Positions 25,425 through 35,189 of a stretch of 64,000 bases of DNA are shown piece by piece. How positions within the stretch are numbered: position 1 is the stretch's first letter; each line of letters opens with the position of its first letter. The DNA lies in assembly GCF_000224085.1 (NCBI RefSeq), contig NC_015945.1, forward strand, positions 3,092,501 through 3,156,500, written 5' to 3'. The notes under the pieces were generated by a model. That model was not told the origin of the DNA. It worked only from the letters and a program-made list of their open reading frames with translations, and ran no database searches. This DNA comes from Allomuricauda ruestringensis DSM 13258. GTDB taxonomy: Bacteria; Bacteroidota; Bacteroidia; Flavobacteriales; Flavobacteriaceae. A program made the translations under genes and the position numbers.

Positions 25425-26825
25425 TTAGACCAATTTCATATTTATGGGATCCCAGGTCATGATTTTCTTATCAAAATAACTGGTGTTACAAGCCAAGGCT
25501 GGAGCCGCTGCCCTAAAGCCAAACTCAGCATCTTCCACCACTTCTTTTCCAGACCTTATGGCATCAAAGAAATTGGTAAAATGGTCCAAATGGGCACTAT
25601 AGCCTTCAGGTGCTTTGTAAATAACATCGCCTTTTGGGTGTTTCTTTTGTTGCGCCTTGGTCCATTTGGCGTTATAATCGGCCATCATTCGGTTTTGCAT
25701 TTCCTCTGGAAAGGTAAATACCGAGTCGTACCCGCCAAAACCTGGAGCTTCGGGCATTTTGCTGTACCCCACGGTAATATCGTTCCCGTTTATGGTAATG
25801 GTACCTTCGGAGCCTATCATTTGTATGATTTCCTGGCCTCCCGTACCGCTGATAAAGTTTACGCGCAGATTTAATTGAAATGCAGGGTGTTCTTCACTAT
25901 CCGGGTATTGCATTACACCGGACATCACATCGGGCATGTTTCTACCATCTTTCCAATAACTGAATTGCCCTGTACTATAAATATCTTCTGGCCCTTTGGA
26001 ATTGGTAATAAAATGGGTTCCACTTAATAAATGGATGTAAAGATCACCAGCTACACCTGTGCCAAATTCCTTAAAAGCCCTCCACCAAAAGAATTTTTTG
26101 GCATCAAACTCCATTTTGTCGGTTACCTCTACAAAGGTGTCCCAATCCGTGGTTTCTGCACTGGCATCGTCAGGAATGGTATATTCCCATGCCCCGATGG
26201 AACTTTGACGGTCCCAAGCTGCCTGCACCATGTTAAGATTGCCTATTTCCCCTGCGGCCAAAAGCTCTTTGGCCTTGGCATACCCAACGCTACTTACCCG
26301 TTGGCTACCTATTTGAACTACTTTGCCCGATTTTTTGGCCGCTTTCATCATCGGATAACCCTCTTCAATTTTGTGCATCATGGGTTTTTCCAGATACACG
26401 TGCTTGCCTTTGGCAAGGGCATCCAAGGTTATTTGGGAATGCCAAACATCGGTAGTACAAATAAGCACGGCGTCAATATCATCCCTATCCAAAAGAGCTT
26501 TATAGCTTCGGGTAACATAGAGGTCTTTTCCAAATTCTTCTTGAGCCCGGGTTAACCTGCCTTTGTACAGATCACAGATGCCCGCAAGTTCAACTCCTGG
26601 AACCTTTAGGGCGGTACTTAGGTCAAAATGGCCCTGTACTCCGTACCCGATTACACCAATTCTTACTTTATCGTTATTGGAAAATCCTTTTTCATATCGT
26701 AACATGCGCTCTTCTGCTTTTTTTTGTGCTGCAAAAGATGCGAATGGGGTGGCAGCAGAGGCCAAAGTAGTGGCTCCTATCTGTCGTAAAAACTTTCTTC
26801 TTTTGTTTGAATTGTTTTTCATCAA
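25425..26825 (-). CDS. Exported Gfo/Idh/MocA family oxidoreductase
   Basis: 466 residues. A Tat-type signal peptide (NKRRKFLRQIGATTLASA) precedes a Rossmann NAD(P)-binding domain (RIGVIGYGVQGHFDLSTA), the motif GKHVYLEKPMMHKIEEG with the catalytic Lys, and the C-terminal substrate domain. This secreted subgroup (GH109-like or sugar dehydrogenases) is common in marine Bacteroidota. Tat export with cofactor bound is expected. The TolB-like protein gene lies 21 bases upstream on the same strand, so the two are probably cotranscribed. Substrate not determined. Confidence 0.9.
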   Translation of the reverse strand: MMKNNSNKRRKFLRQIGATTLASAATPFASFAAQKKAEERMLRYEKGFSNNDKVRIGVIGYGVQGHFDLSTALKVPGVELAGICDLYKGRLTRAQEEFGKDLYVTRSYKALLDRDDIDAVLICTTDVWHSQITLDALAKGKHVYLEKPMMHKIEEGYPMMKAAKKSGKVVQIGSQRVSSVGYAKAKELLAAGEIGNLNMVQAAWDRQSSIGAWEYTIPDDASAETTDWDTFVEVTDKMEFDAKKFFWWRAFKEFGTGVAGDLYIHLLSGTHFITNSKGPEDIYSTGQFSYWKDGRNMPDVMSGVMQYPDSEEHPAFQLNLRVNFISGTGGQEIIQMIGSEGTITINGNDITVGYSKMPEAPGFGGYDSVFTFPEEMQNRMMADYNAKWTKAQQKKHPKGDVIYKAPEGYSAHLDHFTNFFDAIRSGKEVVEDAEFGFRAAAPALACNTSYFDKKIMTWDPINMKLV

Positions 26826-26846
26826 TTGTTGATTTATATATAGGTT

Positions 26847-28205
26847 TTAGTTCACTGAATAACTTACAAAGGCCAATTTTTTACTGTCTGGACTCCAAGA
26901 AGGCACATTGATGGTACCTTGGCCACCAAAGAAAACAGGTGTAATATCTTTTATGGTCTTCGTCTCAACGTTCATGAGCCTAAGTTTTACTTGTTTGCCG
27001 AACAAATGGTCTTGTTTTTGGTCGGAAGTGTAGGCGATATACACGATCCATTTTCCATCGGGCGATGGATGTGGAAACCAATTGGAATTCTTATCAAAGG
27101 TCAACTGCTCTTGTTTTCTTCCGTTGGCAAGCATCCGCCAGATTTGCATGTGTCCAGATTTATAGGAGTTGTAATAAATATATTTTCCATCGGGTGAATA
27201 TTCAGGACCATCGTCCAACCCTTCAGCCGTGGTCAACCTTTTTTCTTTTCCGCCATTTACACTGATGGTATACACATCGTAATTACCGTTTCGCTCGGCA
27301 CAATAGGCCAATCGTTTTCCGTTGGGGGACCAACCGTGCCAGTAGGATGGTACTTTAGAAGTTACTTTTCTCGGTTTTCCACCTTCAACAGGCATCACAT
27401 AGATAGCGGATTTATAAGGTTTGGGCGACGGGTCTGTCACATCGTTATGGCTAATGGCCAACCATTTGCCGTCCGCAGAAATCCCATGGTCGTTGTTGCA
27501 TTGGTCTGCAAAATCGGTATTCAACACCTCCAAATCTTTGGTATCTAAGTCCAAAGTGTACAGTTTCCCCTTACTGTTTACGATCAAATAATTATCAGGA
27601 TGCCAGTTTGGAGCCTCAAAATGTTCGTTGATGGTCAACACGGTTTCTATACTTCCAGTTTTTATATCCACGGTTTGGATGTAGCTGGTAGTATCAATTT
27701 TATTTTCCGGTGGATGATCGTATAAATGGATGGATTGTGCTACCAGTTTCCAATGGGTATCAAACTTTTCCAAAAAACGAAATTCAGTAGATAGACTTTC
27801 TTTGCCATAAGTATCCACAGAAACTTCATCATGTGTTACCCAAGCAGTATTGCCATCAATTTTCATTTTATGGTTGCTGTGGAAGGCAAAACCCCCATTC
27901 CCGATCATATTGGATGGTGGGTTTATAATGGTTTTTATCGGGATATCCATAGTGCGTCCATCTGCGGTAGATGCCATAAAACGACTATAAGGCCGTTTTT
28001 CCCAGTATTTCGCATGAGCTTCTTTGTCGCCCATCCGCCAAGTAAGCCCTTCATTTTCCAAAAGTTTGATGATAGCAAGTGAATCTTGCTGCTGGGAATA
28101 CAGGGAGAAACTGCATAGTGCGCCCAGAAAGAACAGGAAATATTTTTGAAACAACCGATGTGTGCTGTCAAAAGTATACTCCTGAAGTACATAAAATGAC
28201 TTCAT
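26847..28205 (-). CDS. Secreted two-part protein: NTF2-like domain plus TolB-type beta-propeller
   Basis: About 452 residues from ATG 28205 (an in-frame start at 28253 gives an unlikely extension). After a signal-like hydrophobic stretch ([18 protein letters not shown]), residues ~40-180 look like an NTF2/SnoaL-type domain ([20 protein letters not shown]). They are followed by PD40/WD-like blades typical of TolB ([56 protein letters not shown]). The domain pairing is recognisable in Bacteroidota but no activity is known to me. Cotranscribed with the Gfo/Idh/MocA gene downstream. Confidence 0.8.
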   Translation of the reverse strand: MKSFYVLQEYTFDSTHRLFQKYFLFFLGALCSFSLYSQQQDSLAIIKLLENEGLTWRMGDKEAHAKYWEKRPYSRFMASTADGRTMDIPIKTIINPPSNMIGNGGFAFHSNHKMKIDGNTAWVTHDEVSVDTYGKESLSTEFRFLEKFDTHWKLVAQSIHLYDHPPENKIDTTSYIQTVDIKTGSIETVLTINEHFEAPNWHPDNYLIVNSKGKLYTLDLDTKDLEVLNTDFADQCNNDHGISADGKWLAISHNDVTDPSPKPYKSAIYVMPVEGGKPRKVTSKVPSYWHGWSPNGKRLAYCAERNGNYDVYTISVNGGKEKRLTTAEGLDDGPEYSPDGKYIYYNSYKSGHMQIWRMLANGRKQEQLTFDKNSNWFPHPSPDGKWIVYIAYTSDQKQDHLFGKQVKLRLMNVETKTIKDITPVFFGGQGTINVPSWSPDSKKLAFVSYSVN

Positions 28206-28260
28206 GATGTTTAGTTTAGTTTTGTGTGCTCGATAAATATACACTTTGCGCACAAAAAAT

Positions 28261-28962
28261 TTAGAGCATTGGCCCTAAAACCTCCCAAACATTTTCAGCC
28301 ACCAACTTTTGTCCCGCTACAGTTGGATGAATGCCATCCCCTTGATTGAGTTCGGGAATACCGGCTACGTTTTCCAATAAAAAAGGAATCAATGTTATGT
28401 TTTCCGAAGATGCCAACTCCGGAAATAGGCTCTCAAATTTAGAAGTGTATTCGGGGCCCATGTTCGGTGGGATCTTCATTCCTGCCAGAATAATCTTGGC
28501 ATTGGGTAATTTGCTTTGGACGGTGTCCACCATACTTTGAAGATTCGATTCCGTTTCCGTAAGCGGGACACCCCGTAGCCCATCATTGGCACCCAATTCT
28601 ATGATGATGATGTCTATACCATCTTCCAGAACCCATTCCAACCTATTTTTACCGCTTGCCGTAGTTTCGCCGCTCAATCCTGCATTGATCACGGTATAAT
28701 CCAATTCCAAAGAGTCTATTTTTTGTTGGATAAGTGCCGGGAAGGCTTGACTGACCTCCAAACCGTAGCCAGCGGTAAGACTGTCGCCAAAAAACAGGAT
28801 TTTCTTGTTCGAATCACCGGTCTCGGTAACTGTTGTTTCTTGAGTGGCCGAAACTTCATCAGTATCTTTTTTAGCGTTCTTTTCCCCACAACCAAGGAGT
28901 AGTAGCGATAAAAAATAACAAAACATTAACGGTAATGGGAAGCTCGGGGTTTTCTTGGTCAT
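28261..28962 (-). CDS. tesA: SGNH-hydrolase lipoprotein, TesA-like arylesterase
   Basis: 233 residues. Lipobox LLLGC at ~21-25, a Lys/Thr linker, then an SGNH esterase domain with block [13 protein letters not shown] (Ser nucleophile), block [12 protein letters not shown], block [13 protein letters not shown] and block [10 protein letters not shown] (catalytic Asp/His). This is the family of E. coli TesA (thioesterase I/lysophospholipase L1). The divergent neighbour is ybbA, the same arrangement as in E. coli, which supports the name. Confidence 0.9.
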   Translation of the reverse strand: MTKKTPSFPLPLMFCYFLSLLLLGCGEKNAKKDTDEVSATQETTVTETGDSNKKILFFGDSLTAGYGLEVSQAFPALIQQKIDSLELDYTVINAGLSGETTASGKNRLEWVLEDGIDIIIIELGANDGLRGVPLTETESNLQSMVDTVQSKLPNAKIILAGMKIPPNMGPEYTSKFESLFPELASSENITLIPFLLENVAGIPELNQGDGIHPTVAGQKLVAENVWEVLGPML

Positions 28963-29005
28963 GATCTATTTTAGTATTTTGAAAGTTTTTAACCTAAAAC
29001 GTGGT

Positions 29006-29683
29006 ATGTCAAAGATATTAAAAGTTCAACACCTCTCTAAAACCTATCGAAGTGGAGAACATGACCTCAATGTACTTAACAATGTTTCGTTTGAAGTGGG
29101 AAAGGGTGAAAGTTTTGCGATAGTTGGCCCATCAGGTAGTGGAAAAACCACCTTGTTGGGACTCTGTGCAGGATTGGATACCACCGATGAGGGTGAAATT
29201 TGGCTTTGTGGTCAAAATTTGTTCGAACTTGATGAAGACGGAAGGGCACGATTAAGAAACCAGAATGTGGGTTTTGTTTTTCAAGACTTTCAACTACTTC
29301 CTACACTGACCGCTTTGGAAAATGTAATTGTTCCTTTGGAACTTCGCGGGGTTAAAAAAGCAGCGGACCAGGGCAAGGAACTTTTGGCCAAGGTTGGACT
29401 TCAAGATAGAATAGGACATTATCCATCCCAATTATCCGGTGGTGAGCAGCAGCGTGTTGCATTGGCCCGTGCGTTTGCCAATAAACCGGCCATTCTTTTT
29501 GCCGATGAGCCCACAGGAAACCTGGATGATGAAACAGGTACCAAAATAGAAGATTTGCTTTTTGAACTCAACAAAGAGCAGGGCACCGCACTTGTAATCG
29601 TGACCCATGATCTGGAGCTGGCCAAAAAAACAGATAAAAGTATTCGCCTAAGATCAGGTAAAATCGAGGAAACTGTTGGTTAA
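29006..29683 (+). CDS. ybbA: ABC transporter ATP-binding protein YbbA
   Basis: 225-residue ATPase of the MacB/LolD-like class. Walker A GPSGSGKTTLLGLC, Q-loop VFQDFQLLPT, signature LSGGEQQRVALARAF, Walker B ILFADEPTGNLDD, H-loop IVTHDLELAKKT. ATG 29006 is chosen because the longer frame from 28955 overlaps the divergent tesA gene and has an atypical N-terminus. It pairs with the large permease that starts two bases after its stop codon. Confidence 0.92.
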   Translation: MSKILKVQHLSKTYRSGEHDLNVLNNVSFEVGKGESFAIVGPSGSGKTTLLGLCAGLDTTDEGEIWLCGQNLFELDEDGRARLRNQNVGFVFQDFQLLPTLTALENVIVPLELRGVKKAADQGKELLAKVGLQDRIGHYPSQLSGGEQQRVALARAFANKPAILFADEPTGNLDDETGTKIEDLLFELNKEQGTALVIVTHDLELAKKTDKSIRLRSGKIEETVG

Positions 29684-29684
29684 T

Positions 29685-32222
29685 ATGGGGAAGCACAACA
29701 CTGGATTTTCTTGGTTGCTAAAAATGGCGTGGCGCGATGGTAAGGCAAGTTATGGTAAGCTATTATTATTTGTATTCTCTATAACCTTGGGCGTGGCCGC
29801 TGTGGTCAGTGTTCAATCATTTAGTGGATTGTTAAAAGAGAACATCGCCAAACAGTCCAAAGCACTTTTGGGCGCGGATTACCTTATAGAAAGTGATAAG
29901 CCCGTAAACGATAAGGTAATGGGGATTATGGATTCATTGGGTGGGGCCGATGCACGCGAAATCAATTTCCTGTCCATGGCAGCCTTTCCTGGAAATAATG
30001 GCACCAAGCTAATGGAGGTTAGGGGGGTGGAAGGCGGTTTTCCATTTTATGGGGAATTGGAAACCACACCCGTTTCAGCAGCAAACGATTTTAGAAACGG
30101 TGGAGCATTGGTTGATGCCACTACCATGCTTCAGCTCAACCTAAAGGTTGGCGACAGCATAAAGTTGGGGGCAGTTACCCTTCCCATAACAGGGGAATTG
30201 GAAACAGTTCCGGGCAGCACATCGGTTTTTGGGGCGATTGCACCCCCGATTTTGATTCCTTTTCAATTTATTGAATCGACAGGGCTGGTCCAAACGGGAA
30301 GTCGCATTGAGTACAAATATTACTTCAAAGCGGATGAGAGTCAGGATATGGTTCTCTTAGACGAGAAGGTTGACCCTGTATTGGATGCTGAAGAGGCAGA
30401 TTTGGACACCCATCTATCCGAAGCCCGACGCTTGGGACGCCGTTACGAAAATTTTGGAAAATTCCTCAATCTGGTCGGTTTTATCGCATTGCTCTTGGGA
30501 TGCGTAGGCATTGCCAGTGGCATGGGAATTTATGTTCAAATGAAGATAAAATCCATTGCCGTGCTCAAATGTTTGGGGGCTTCAAAACGACAGAGTTACC
30601 TTATTTTCTTTATTCAAATAGCCTGTATGGGAATCGTGGGAGGATTACTGGGAACCGCTATTGGTTATTCGCTCCAACAATTGTTTCCCATCTTATTGGG
30701 CGATTTATTGCCTGTGGATGTTGATGTTAGGCTATCCCTTCAAAGTGTATTGCTCGGACTTTCATTGGGATTGGCGATGTCCGTACTCTTTGCCCTTTAT
30801 CCTTTGATGAAAACCTTGTATGTTTCGCCTTTGCAGGCCTTGCGTGTGGTTCAGGAAACCAAATCCCGTTCAAAGCGGGCCACCACGGCAGTTGGTTTGG
30901 GCATTGTGTTGTTTGTATTCAGTTTTTCGTTTTGGTTGCTCGGCGACTTTATGCGTTCCTTGTTTTTTGTTGGGGGGCTTTTGGTCGTCTTTTTGATTTT
31001 GACCGCAGTAGCCCGATTCTTTATGGCCATGCTGAAAAAGTTTTTCCCGTATTCGTGGGGTTTTATAGCTCGCCAGAGTTTAAAGAATCTGTTCAGGCCT
31101 CAAAATCAAACCTTGGTATTGGTATTGGCCATTGGAATCGGAACTTTTTTGATAAGCACCCTGTACTTTACAAAGGATATGCTGTTGGAGAAAGCAGCCA
31201 TTGAGGATAGTGCCAATAGTGCCAATATGATTTTGATGGATATTCAGAATCAACAAGTTGATGGTGTTTCCAATATTATTAAGGCTTCGGGGTATCCTGT
31301 AATTGATAAAATTCCTATTGTGACCATGCGGGTAGAAACCCTTAATGGAAAACATGTGGAAGATATCAGGAAAGATACCACGTCGCAAGTGGGCAGATGG
31401 ATTTTGAACCACGAATTTCGAGTGACTTACCGTGACAGCCTTATTGGTTCCGAACGTATTTTGGAAGGAGATTGGGTCAGTAGCGTGGATACCGATTCCG
31501 ATGTTCCCATTTCCGTGAGCAGTGATTTTGCAAATCAGGCCAAAGTAACCATTGGAGACACTGTGGCGTTCAATGTGCAGGGAAGAATAATGAACACCGT
31601 AGTGCAAAGCATACGCGAAGTGGATTGGAGCAGATTACAACCCAATTTTTCCGTTGTCTTTCCAGCCGGAGTACTCGAAAGTGCCCCGCAATTTGGGGTT
31701 ATGACCACCAGGACTTCGGACGATCAAGGTTCGGCACAATTACAGCAGCAACTGGTGCGTGATTTTCCCAATGTTTCCATTTTGGATTTAAAACGAATCC
31801 TAAGTCTGTTGGAAGATATTCTGGGGAAAATCGGATGGGTCATCAACTTTATGGCCTTCTTTAGCATTTTTGTCGGGGTAGCGGTACTGATGGGAGCCAT
31901 CTATAGCAGCAAGCACCAACGTGTAAAACAAGGGGCTCTGCTACGGACTTTGGGTGCTCAAAGCGGACAAATTTTAAAAATGATAGCCATCGAGTATGCT
32001 GTTCTTGGGTTTTTAGGGGCTTTTATGGGCGTGTTGCTCGCTGTTTTAGGAAGTACCTTGTTAGCCTATATGTTGTTTGAAACCACTTTTACCCCTTCAT
32101 GGGTTCCCTTCTTTGTTATTCTTCCGGCCATCACCTTATTGGTTTTTGCTTTGGGAGTTGGAAACAGTATCGGGATTGTTAGAAATTCCCCACTCTCCGT
32201 TTTGAAGAAGGAAAAGGAGTAG
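29685..32222 (+). CDS. ybbP: ABC transporter permease YbbP
   Basis: 845-residue FtsX-superfamily permease with ten predicted membrane segments: one near the N-terminus, two groups of three in the middle (~265-400), a pair around 410-450, one near 485, and a last group of three at ~720-840. Large periplasmic loops lie between. FtsX-type repeats are visible as IALLLGCVGIASGMGIYVQM and MAFFSIFVGVAVLMGAIYSS. The partner of YbbA; with TesA it forms the conserved tesA-ybbAP locus. Function is thought to be lipid or hydrophobic compound export but is not proven. Confidence 0.9.
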   Translation: MGKHNTGFSWLLKMAWRDGKASYGKLLLFVFSITLGVAAVVSVQSFSGLLKENIAKQSKALLGADYLIESDKPVNDKVMGIMDSLGGADAREINFLSMAAFPGNNGTKLMEVRGVEGGFPFYGELETTPVSAANDFRNGGALVDATTMLQLNLKVGDSIKLGAVTLPITGELETVPGSTSVFGAIAPPILIPFQFIESTGLVQTGSRIEYKYYFKADESQDMVLLDEKVDPVLDAEEADLDTHLSEARRLGRRYENFGKFLNLVGFIALLLGCVGIASGMGIYVQMKIKSIAVLKCLGASKRQSYLIFFIQIACMGIVGGLLGTAIGYSLQQLFPILLGDLLPVDVDVRLSLQSVLLGLSLGLAMSVLFALYPLMKTLYVSPLQALRVVQETKSRSKRATTAVGLGIVLFVFSFSFWLLGDFMRSLFFVGGLLVVFLILTAVARFFMAMLKKFFPYSWGFIARQSLKNLFRPQNQTLVLVLAIGIGTFLISTLYFTKDMLLEKAAIEDSANSANMILMDIQNQQVDGVSNIIKASGYPVIDKIPIVTMRVETLNGKHVEDIRKDTTSQVGRWILNHEFRVTYRDSLIGSERILEGDWVSSVDTDSDVPISVSSDFANQAKVTIGDTVAFNVQGRIMNTVVQSIREVDWSRLQPNFSVVFPAGVLESAPQFGVMTTRTSDDQGSAQLQQQLVRDFPNVSILDLKRILSLLEDILGKIGWVINFMAFFSIFVGVAVLMGAIYSSKHQRVKQGALLRTLGAQSGQILKMIAIEYAVLGFLGAFMGVLLAVLGSTLLAYMLFETTFTPSWVPFFVILPAITLLVFALGVGNSIGIVRNSPLSVLKKEKE

Positions 32223-32528
32223 TAAACCCAAATTTTTATCTTGATCATTTCCATATCCCAAACATATTGGATAATGATTACTACAACAACCTTTGAGAGG
32301 GTTGGAGTTGGAAGGAAAGTTGTTAAAAATTTCAACCTTAAACAAAATGGGTTATTTTTCCCGTGGACGCAACACTTAAATCGGTTCAAAACTTGCTTTT
32401 TTTGGCAATTTTTGTTGTTGACGGGGTCTGTACGGTTGTTTGAACGGTTTTTTTTTCAAAACACCTTGAAATTCACTTAATTATATTGGTGGTGTTTTTT
32501 GTTAAACTTAGTTTATCAAATCAAGGCA
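32223..32528. other. Intergenic spacer upstream of the efflux operon
   Basis: 306 AT-rich bases between ybbP and the efflux outer-membrane gene. I find no convincing ORF, RNA or palindrome. Two T runs (near 32398 and 32450) could end transcription from ybbP, and the promoter of the efflux operon should lie here, but no clear TAnnTTTG with a spaced TTG stands out. Confidence 0.5.
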
Positions 32529-33983
32529 ATGGGAAAAAACAAAATAGAGGGGTATAATTTAAACGTTAAAAACAGACAGAGCTTCACAGTTTTGTTTCTT
32601 TTTTCTTTTTTGGGATTGCTCTATTTCAATTGCTCTCCCAGATATTCAAACATTTCGCCCCCTATAGATGAATTTCAAGAGTTTAAATCAAGTGGCGATT
32701 CCTTGGTCAGTAATAAATGGTGGGAAGCCTTTAATGACGATAAATTAAACATACTGATAGATAGCGCAATGCAGTCCAATTTAAACTTGGCTGCCACCTG
32801 GCAACAATTTTTGTCGACCAGAGCCTCGGTCAGGTCCCAGGCCTCCAATAAATGGCCATCCATTGAAGCGTCGGCCCAGACGGCAAGAACCCTTCCAGAA
32901 CCAGATTTCGTTGGTGGCGAGAATACTCAGTTGGGATTTTTGTCCAGTTACGAACTCGATTTATGGGGTCGTATCGGTACTGCCGTAAATGCAGAAAAAT
33001 TCAGATCAGAGGCCAGCTATTTCGACTACCAGACACTTTCCTTGTCACTTTCTGCCGAAATTGCCACAACTTGGTATCAATTACAGGCTGCCAAAAGACA
33101 ATTGCAGATTACCGAAGACCAGATCAAAACCAACGAAGCCATCATTAAACTGATACGCTCTCGTTTTGTGGGTGGTCAAATACGAGCGGTGGATATTTTA
33201 CGGCAAGCCCAGTTACTGGAAAACACCAAAGAACAGAAGATAATTTTTGAAACCAACATCCAACTTTTAAAAAACCAATTGGCCGTACTTTTGGGTAAAC
33301 AACCTCAAGAAGGAATTGTTTTGGAAGAGGCTTCAATGCCCACTGTCCCCAAATTGCCAAAAACGGGCCTACCCTTGGAATTGGTTCGCAGAAGACCTGA
33401 TTTAAAACAATCCTTTGCAACTTTATTGGCCGCAGATAGGGATATGGCCACAGCGGTTCAAAGTAAATATCCACGAATTACCTTGAGCGGTCGGGGACAG
33501 CTTCGTTCCAATAATTTCGATAACCTTTTTGATAATTGGGCGTATTCGTTAGCGGGAAATATTTTGGCACCACTTTTTTATGGAGGACAATTAAAAGCCG
33601 AGGTAGATAGAGCCACAGCGGTAAAGAAACAGCGATTATACGAGTATGGACAGGCTACTTTGGTTGCTTTTAGAGAAGTTGAAGATGCTTTGACCCAAGA
33701 TATGAAACAAGCGGAACGATTGGATAATATTGCCAGACAACTGGAATTGGCCGAAAAAAGCAACAAACAACTTCGGGTCGAATTCCTTAATGGATTTAGC
33801 CCGTATTTGGATGTGCTATTGGGCCTGGACCAAGAACAACAATTGCGAAGAGATTATGTTGCTGCCCAATTGCAGCACGTGCAAATACGGATAACCTTGT
33901 ACCGAGCTTTGGCCGGAGGATTTGATACGGGAAGAAATTTGGATGATCAAAAAAGTAAATTGGACGAATTCTATGAGCAATAA
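32529..33983 (+). CDS. RND efflux outer-membrane factor (NodT/OprM family lipoprotein)
   Basis: 484-residue TolC-like channel subunit. The ATG at 32529 precedes a hydrophobic signal ending in the lipobox LYFNC. Two outer-membrane efflux repeats follow, with typical segments WWEAFNDDKLNILIDSAMQSN, GFLSSYELDLWGRIGTAV, RSRFVGGQIRAVDILRQAQLLE and LVRRRPDLKQSFATLLAAD. The stop codon overlaps the start of the adaptor gene by 11 bases, so the three efflux genes are one operon. Confidence 0.93.
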   Translation: MGKNKIEGYNLNVKNRQSFTVLFLFSFLGLLYFNCSPRYSNISPPIDEFQEFKSSGDSLVSNKWWEAFNDDKLNILIDSAMQSNLNLAATWQQFLSTRASVRSQASNKWPSIEASAQTARTLPEPDFVGGENTQLGFLSSYELDLWGRIGTAVNAEKFRSEASYFDYQTLSLSLSAEIATTWYQLQAAKRQLQITEDQIKTNEAIIKLIRSRFVGGQIRAVDILRQAQLLENTKEQKIIFETNIQLLKNQLAVLLGKQPQEGIVLEEASMPTVPKLPKTGLPLELVRRRPDLKQSFATLLAADRDMATAVQSKYPRITLSGRGQLRSNNFDNLFDNWAYSLAGNILAPLFYGGQLKAEVDRATAVKKQRLYEYGQATLVAFREVEDALTQDMKQAERLDNIARQLELAEKSNKQLRVEFLNGFSPYLDVLLGLDQEQQLRRDYVAAQLQHVQIRITLYRALAGGFDTGRNLDDQKSKLDEFYEQ

Positions 33984-35181
33984 AAAATTAATTTTGATTT
34001 GTTTGGCCATTCTCGTGGGAGGAATATTGGTAACTACACTCATATTTTCCACCGAACCCGAAGCACAGCAGGAAGGTGCCACCATCGAGACCGCTATTTT
34101 GGTTGATGTGGTCATAGCAGAGAAAGGCACTTTTGCCCCAACCATTGTGGCAACAGGAACCGTGCAACCGGTAGAGGATGTGGTTTTGAGCCCTTTGGTA
34201 CCTGGACAAATCATACGCAGGGACCCGGCATTTACCCCAGGTGGTTTTGTAAAAAAAGGAGAAGTATTGTTACAAATAGACCCAGCGGATTACCAAAATA
34301 CCCTGGAACTTCGAAAAAGCGAACTTTTGCAATCCGAAACAACTTTGGCCACCGAAATGGGACGTCAGCAGATTGCAGAACAAGACTTACAGCTGATTAA
34401 CAATGACTCCCTATTTGGGGACAATCCACTTTCCGATAATGAAACCCAATTAGTACTCCGCAAGCCACAATTAAATGCAGTAAAAGCTACTATTGAAGCT
34501 GCCCGTGCATCCGTGAACCAAGCACAATTGAATTTGGAGCGCACCACCATCCGTGCACCTTTCGATGCCCATATTTTGAGTCAGAATGTTACTGTGGGGA
34601 GTCAAGTGGCGCAAGGAGATAATTTGGGTAGAATTGTTGGGACTGATAGTTATTGGGTAACGGCAACTGTACCAATTTCTCGACTACAATGGTTAAAGTT
34701 TCCTGAATCGAACTCAGAAAGAGGGTCTTTGGTTTATATTGAAAACTCATCAGCATGGACAAAAGGTGCCCACCGTGAAGGTTATTTGGATAGACAAATT
34801 GGTGCTTTGGACGCCCAGACCCGACTGGCCAGGGTTTTGGTCAGGGTAGAAGACCCATTGGCAACATCAAAAGAATTGAAAAGCGCCCCCAAGTTGATGA
34901 TCGGAACTTTTGTCGAAGTAAACATTGAGGCAGACTCCATCCCAAATGTGGTTCGTATGGATAGAAATTTGGTAAGGAGCAATCAAACCGCATGGGTAAT
35001 GAAAGATGGGCTTTTGGAAATACGGGAATTGGACATCATCCTGACCGATAATGAATATGCTTATGTTCGATCAGGCTTGGAACAAGGAGAAAAAGTGGTT
35101 GTCACAAACTTGAGTACGGTCACTAACGGAATAGAATTACGTACAGGAGGCAAGGAGGCTTCGCAAGAAGAAAACGACTAA
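33973..35181 (+). CDS. RND efflux periplasmic adaptor subunit (HlyD/AcrA family)
   Basis: 402 residues from ATG 33973, chosen because it gives one N-terminal membrane anchor ([20 protein letters not shown]) and translational coupling with the preceding gene. Biotinyl-lipoyl halves ([19 protein letters not shown] and [19 protein letters not shown]) flank a coiled-coil hairpin (~100-190). Beta-barrel and membrane-proximal domains follow. It links the inner-membrane RND pump to the outer-membrane channel. Confidence 0.93.
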   Translation: MSNKKLILICLAILVGGILVTTLIFSTEPEAQQEGATIETAILVDVVIAEKGTFAPTIVATGTVQPVEDVVLSPLVPGQIIRRDPAFTPGGFVKKGEVLLQIDPADYQNTLELRKSELLQSETTLATEMGRQQIAEQDLQLINNDSLFGDNPLSDNETQLVLRKPQLNAVKATIEAARASVNQAQLNLERTTIRAPFDAHILSQNVTVGSQVAQGDNLGRIVGTDSYWVTATVPISRLQWLKFPESNSERGSLVYIENSSAWTKGAHREGYLDRQIGALDAQTRLARVLVRVEDPLATSKELKSAPKLMIGTFVEVNIEADSIPNVVRMDRNLVRSNQTAWVMKDGLLEIRELDIILTDNEYAYVRSGLEQGEKVVVTNLSTVTNGIELRTGGKEASQEEND

Positions 35182-35189
35182 AAGCTGCT

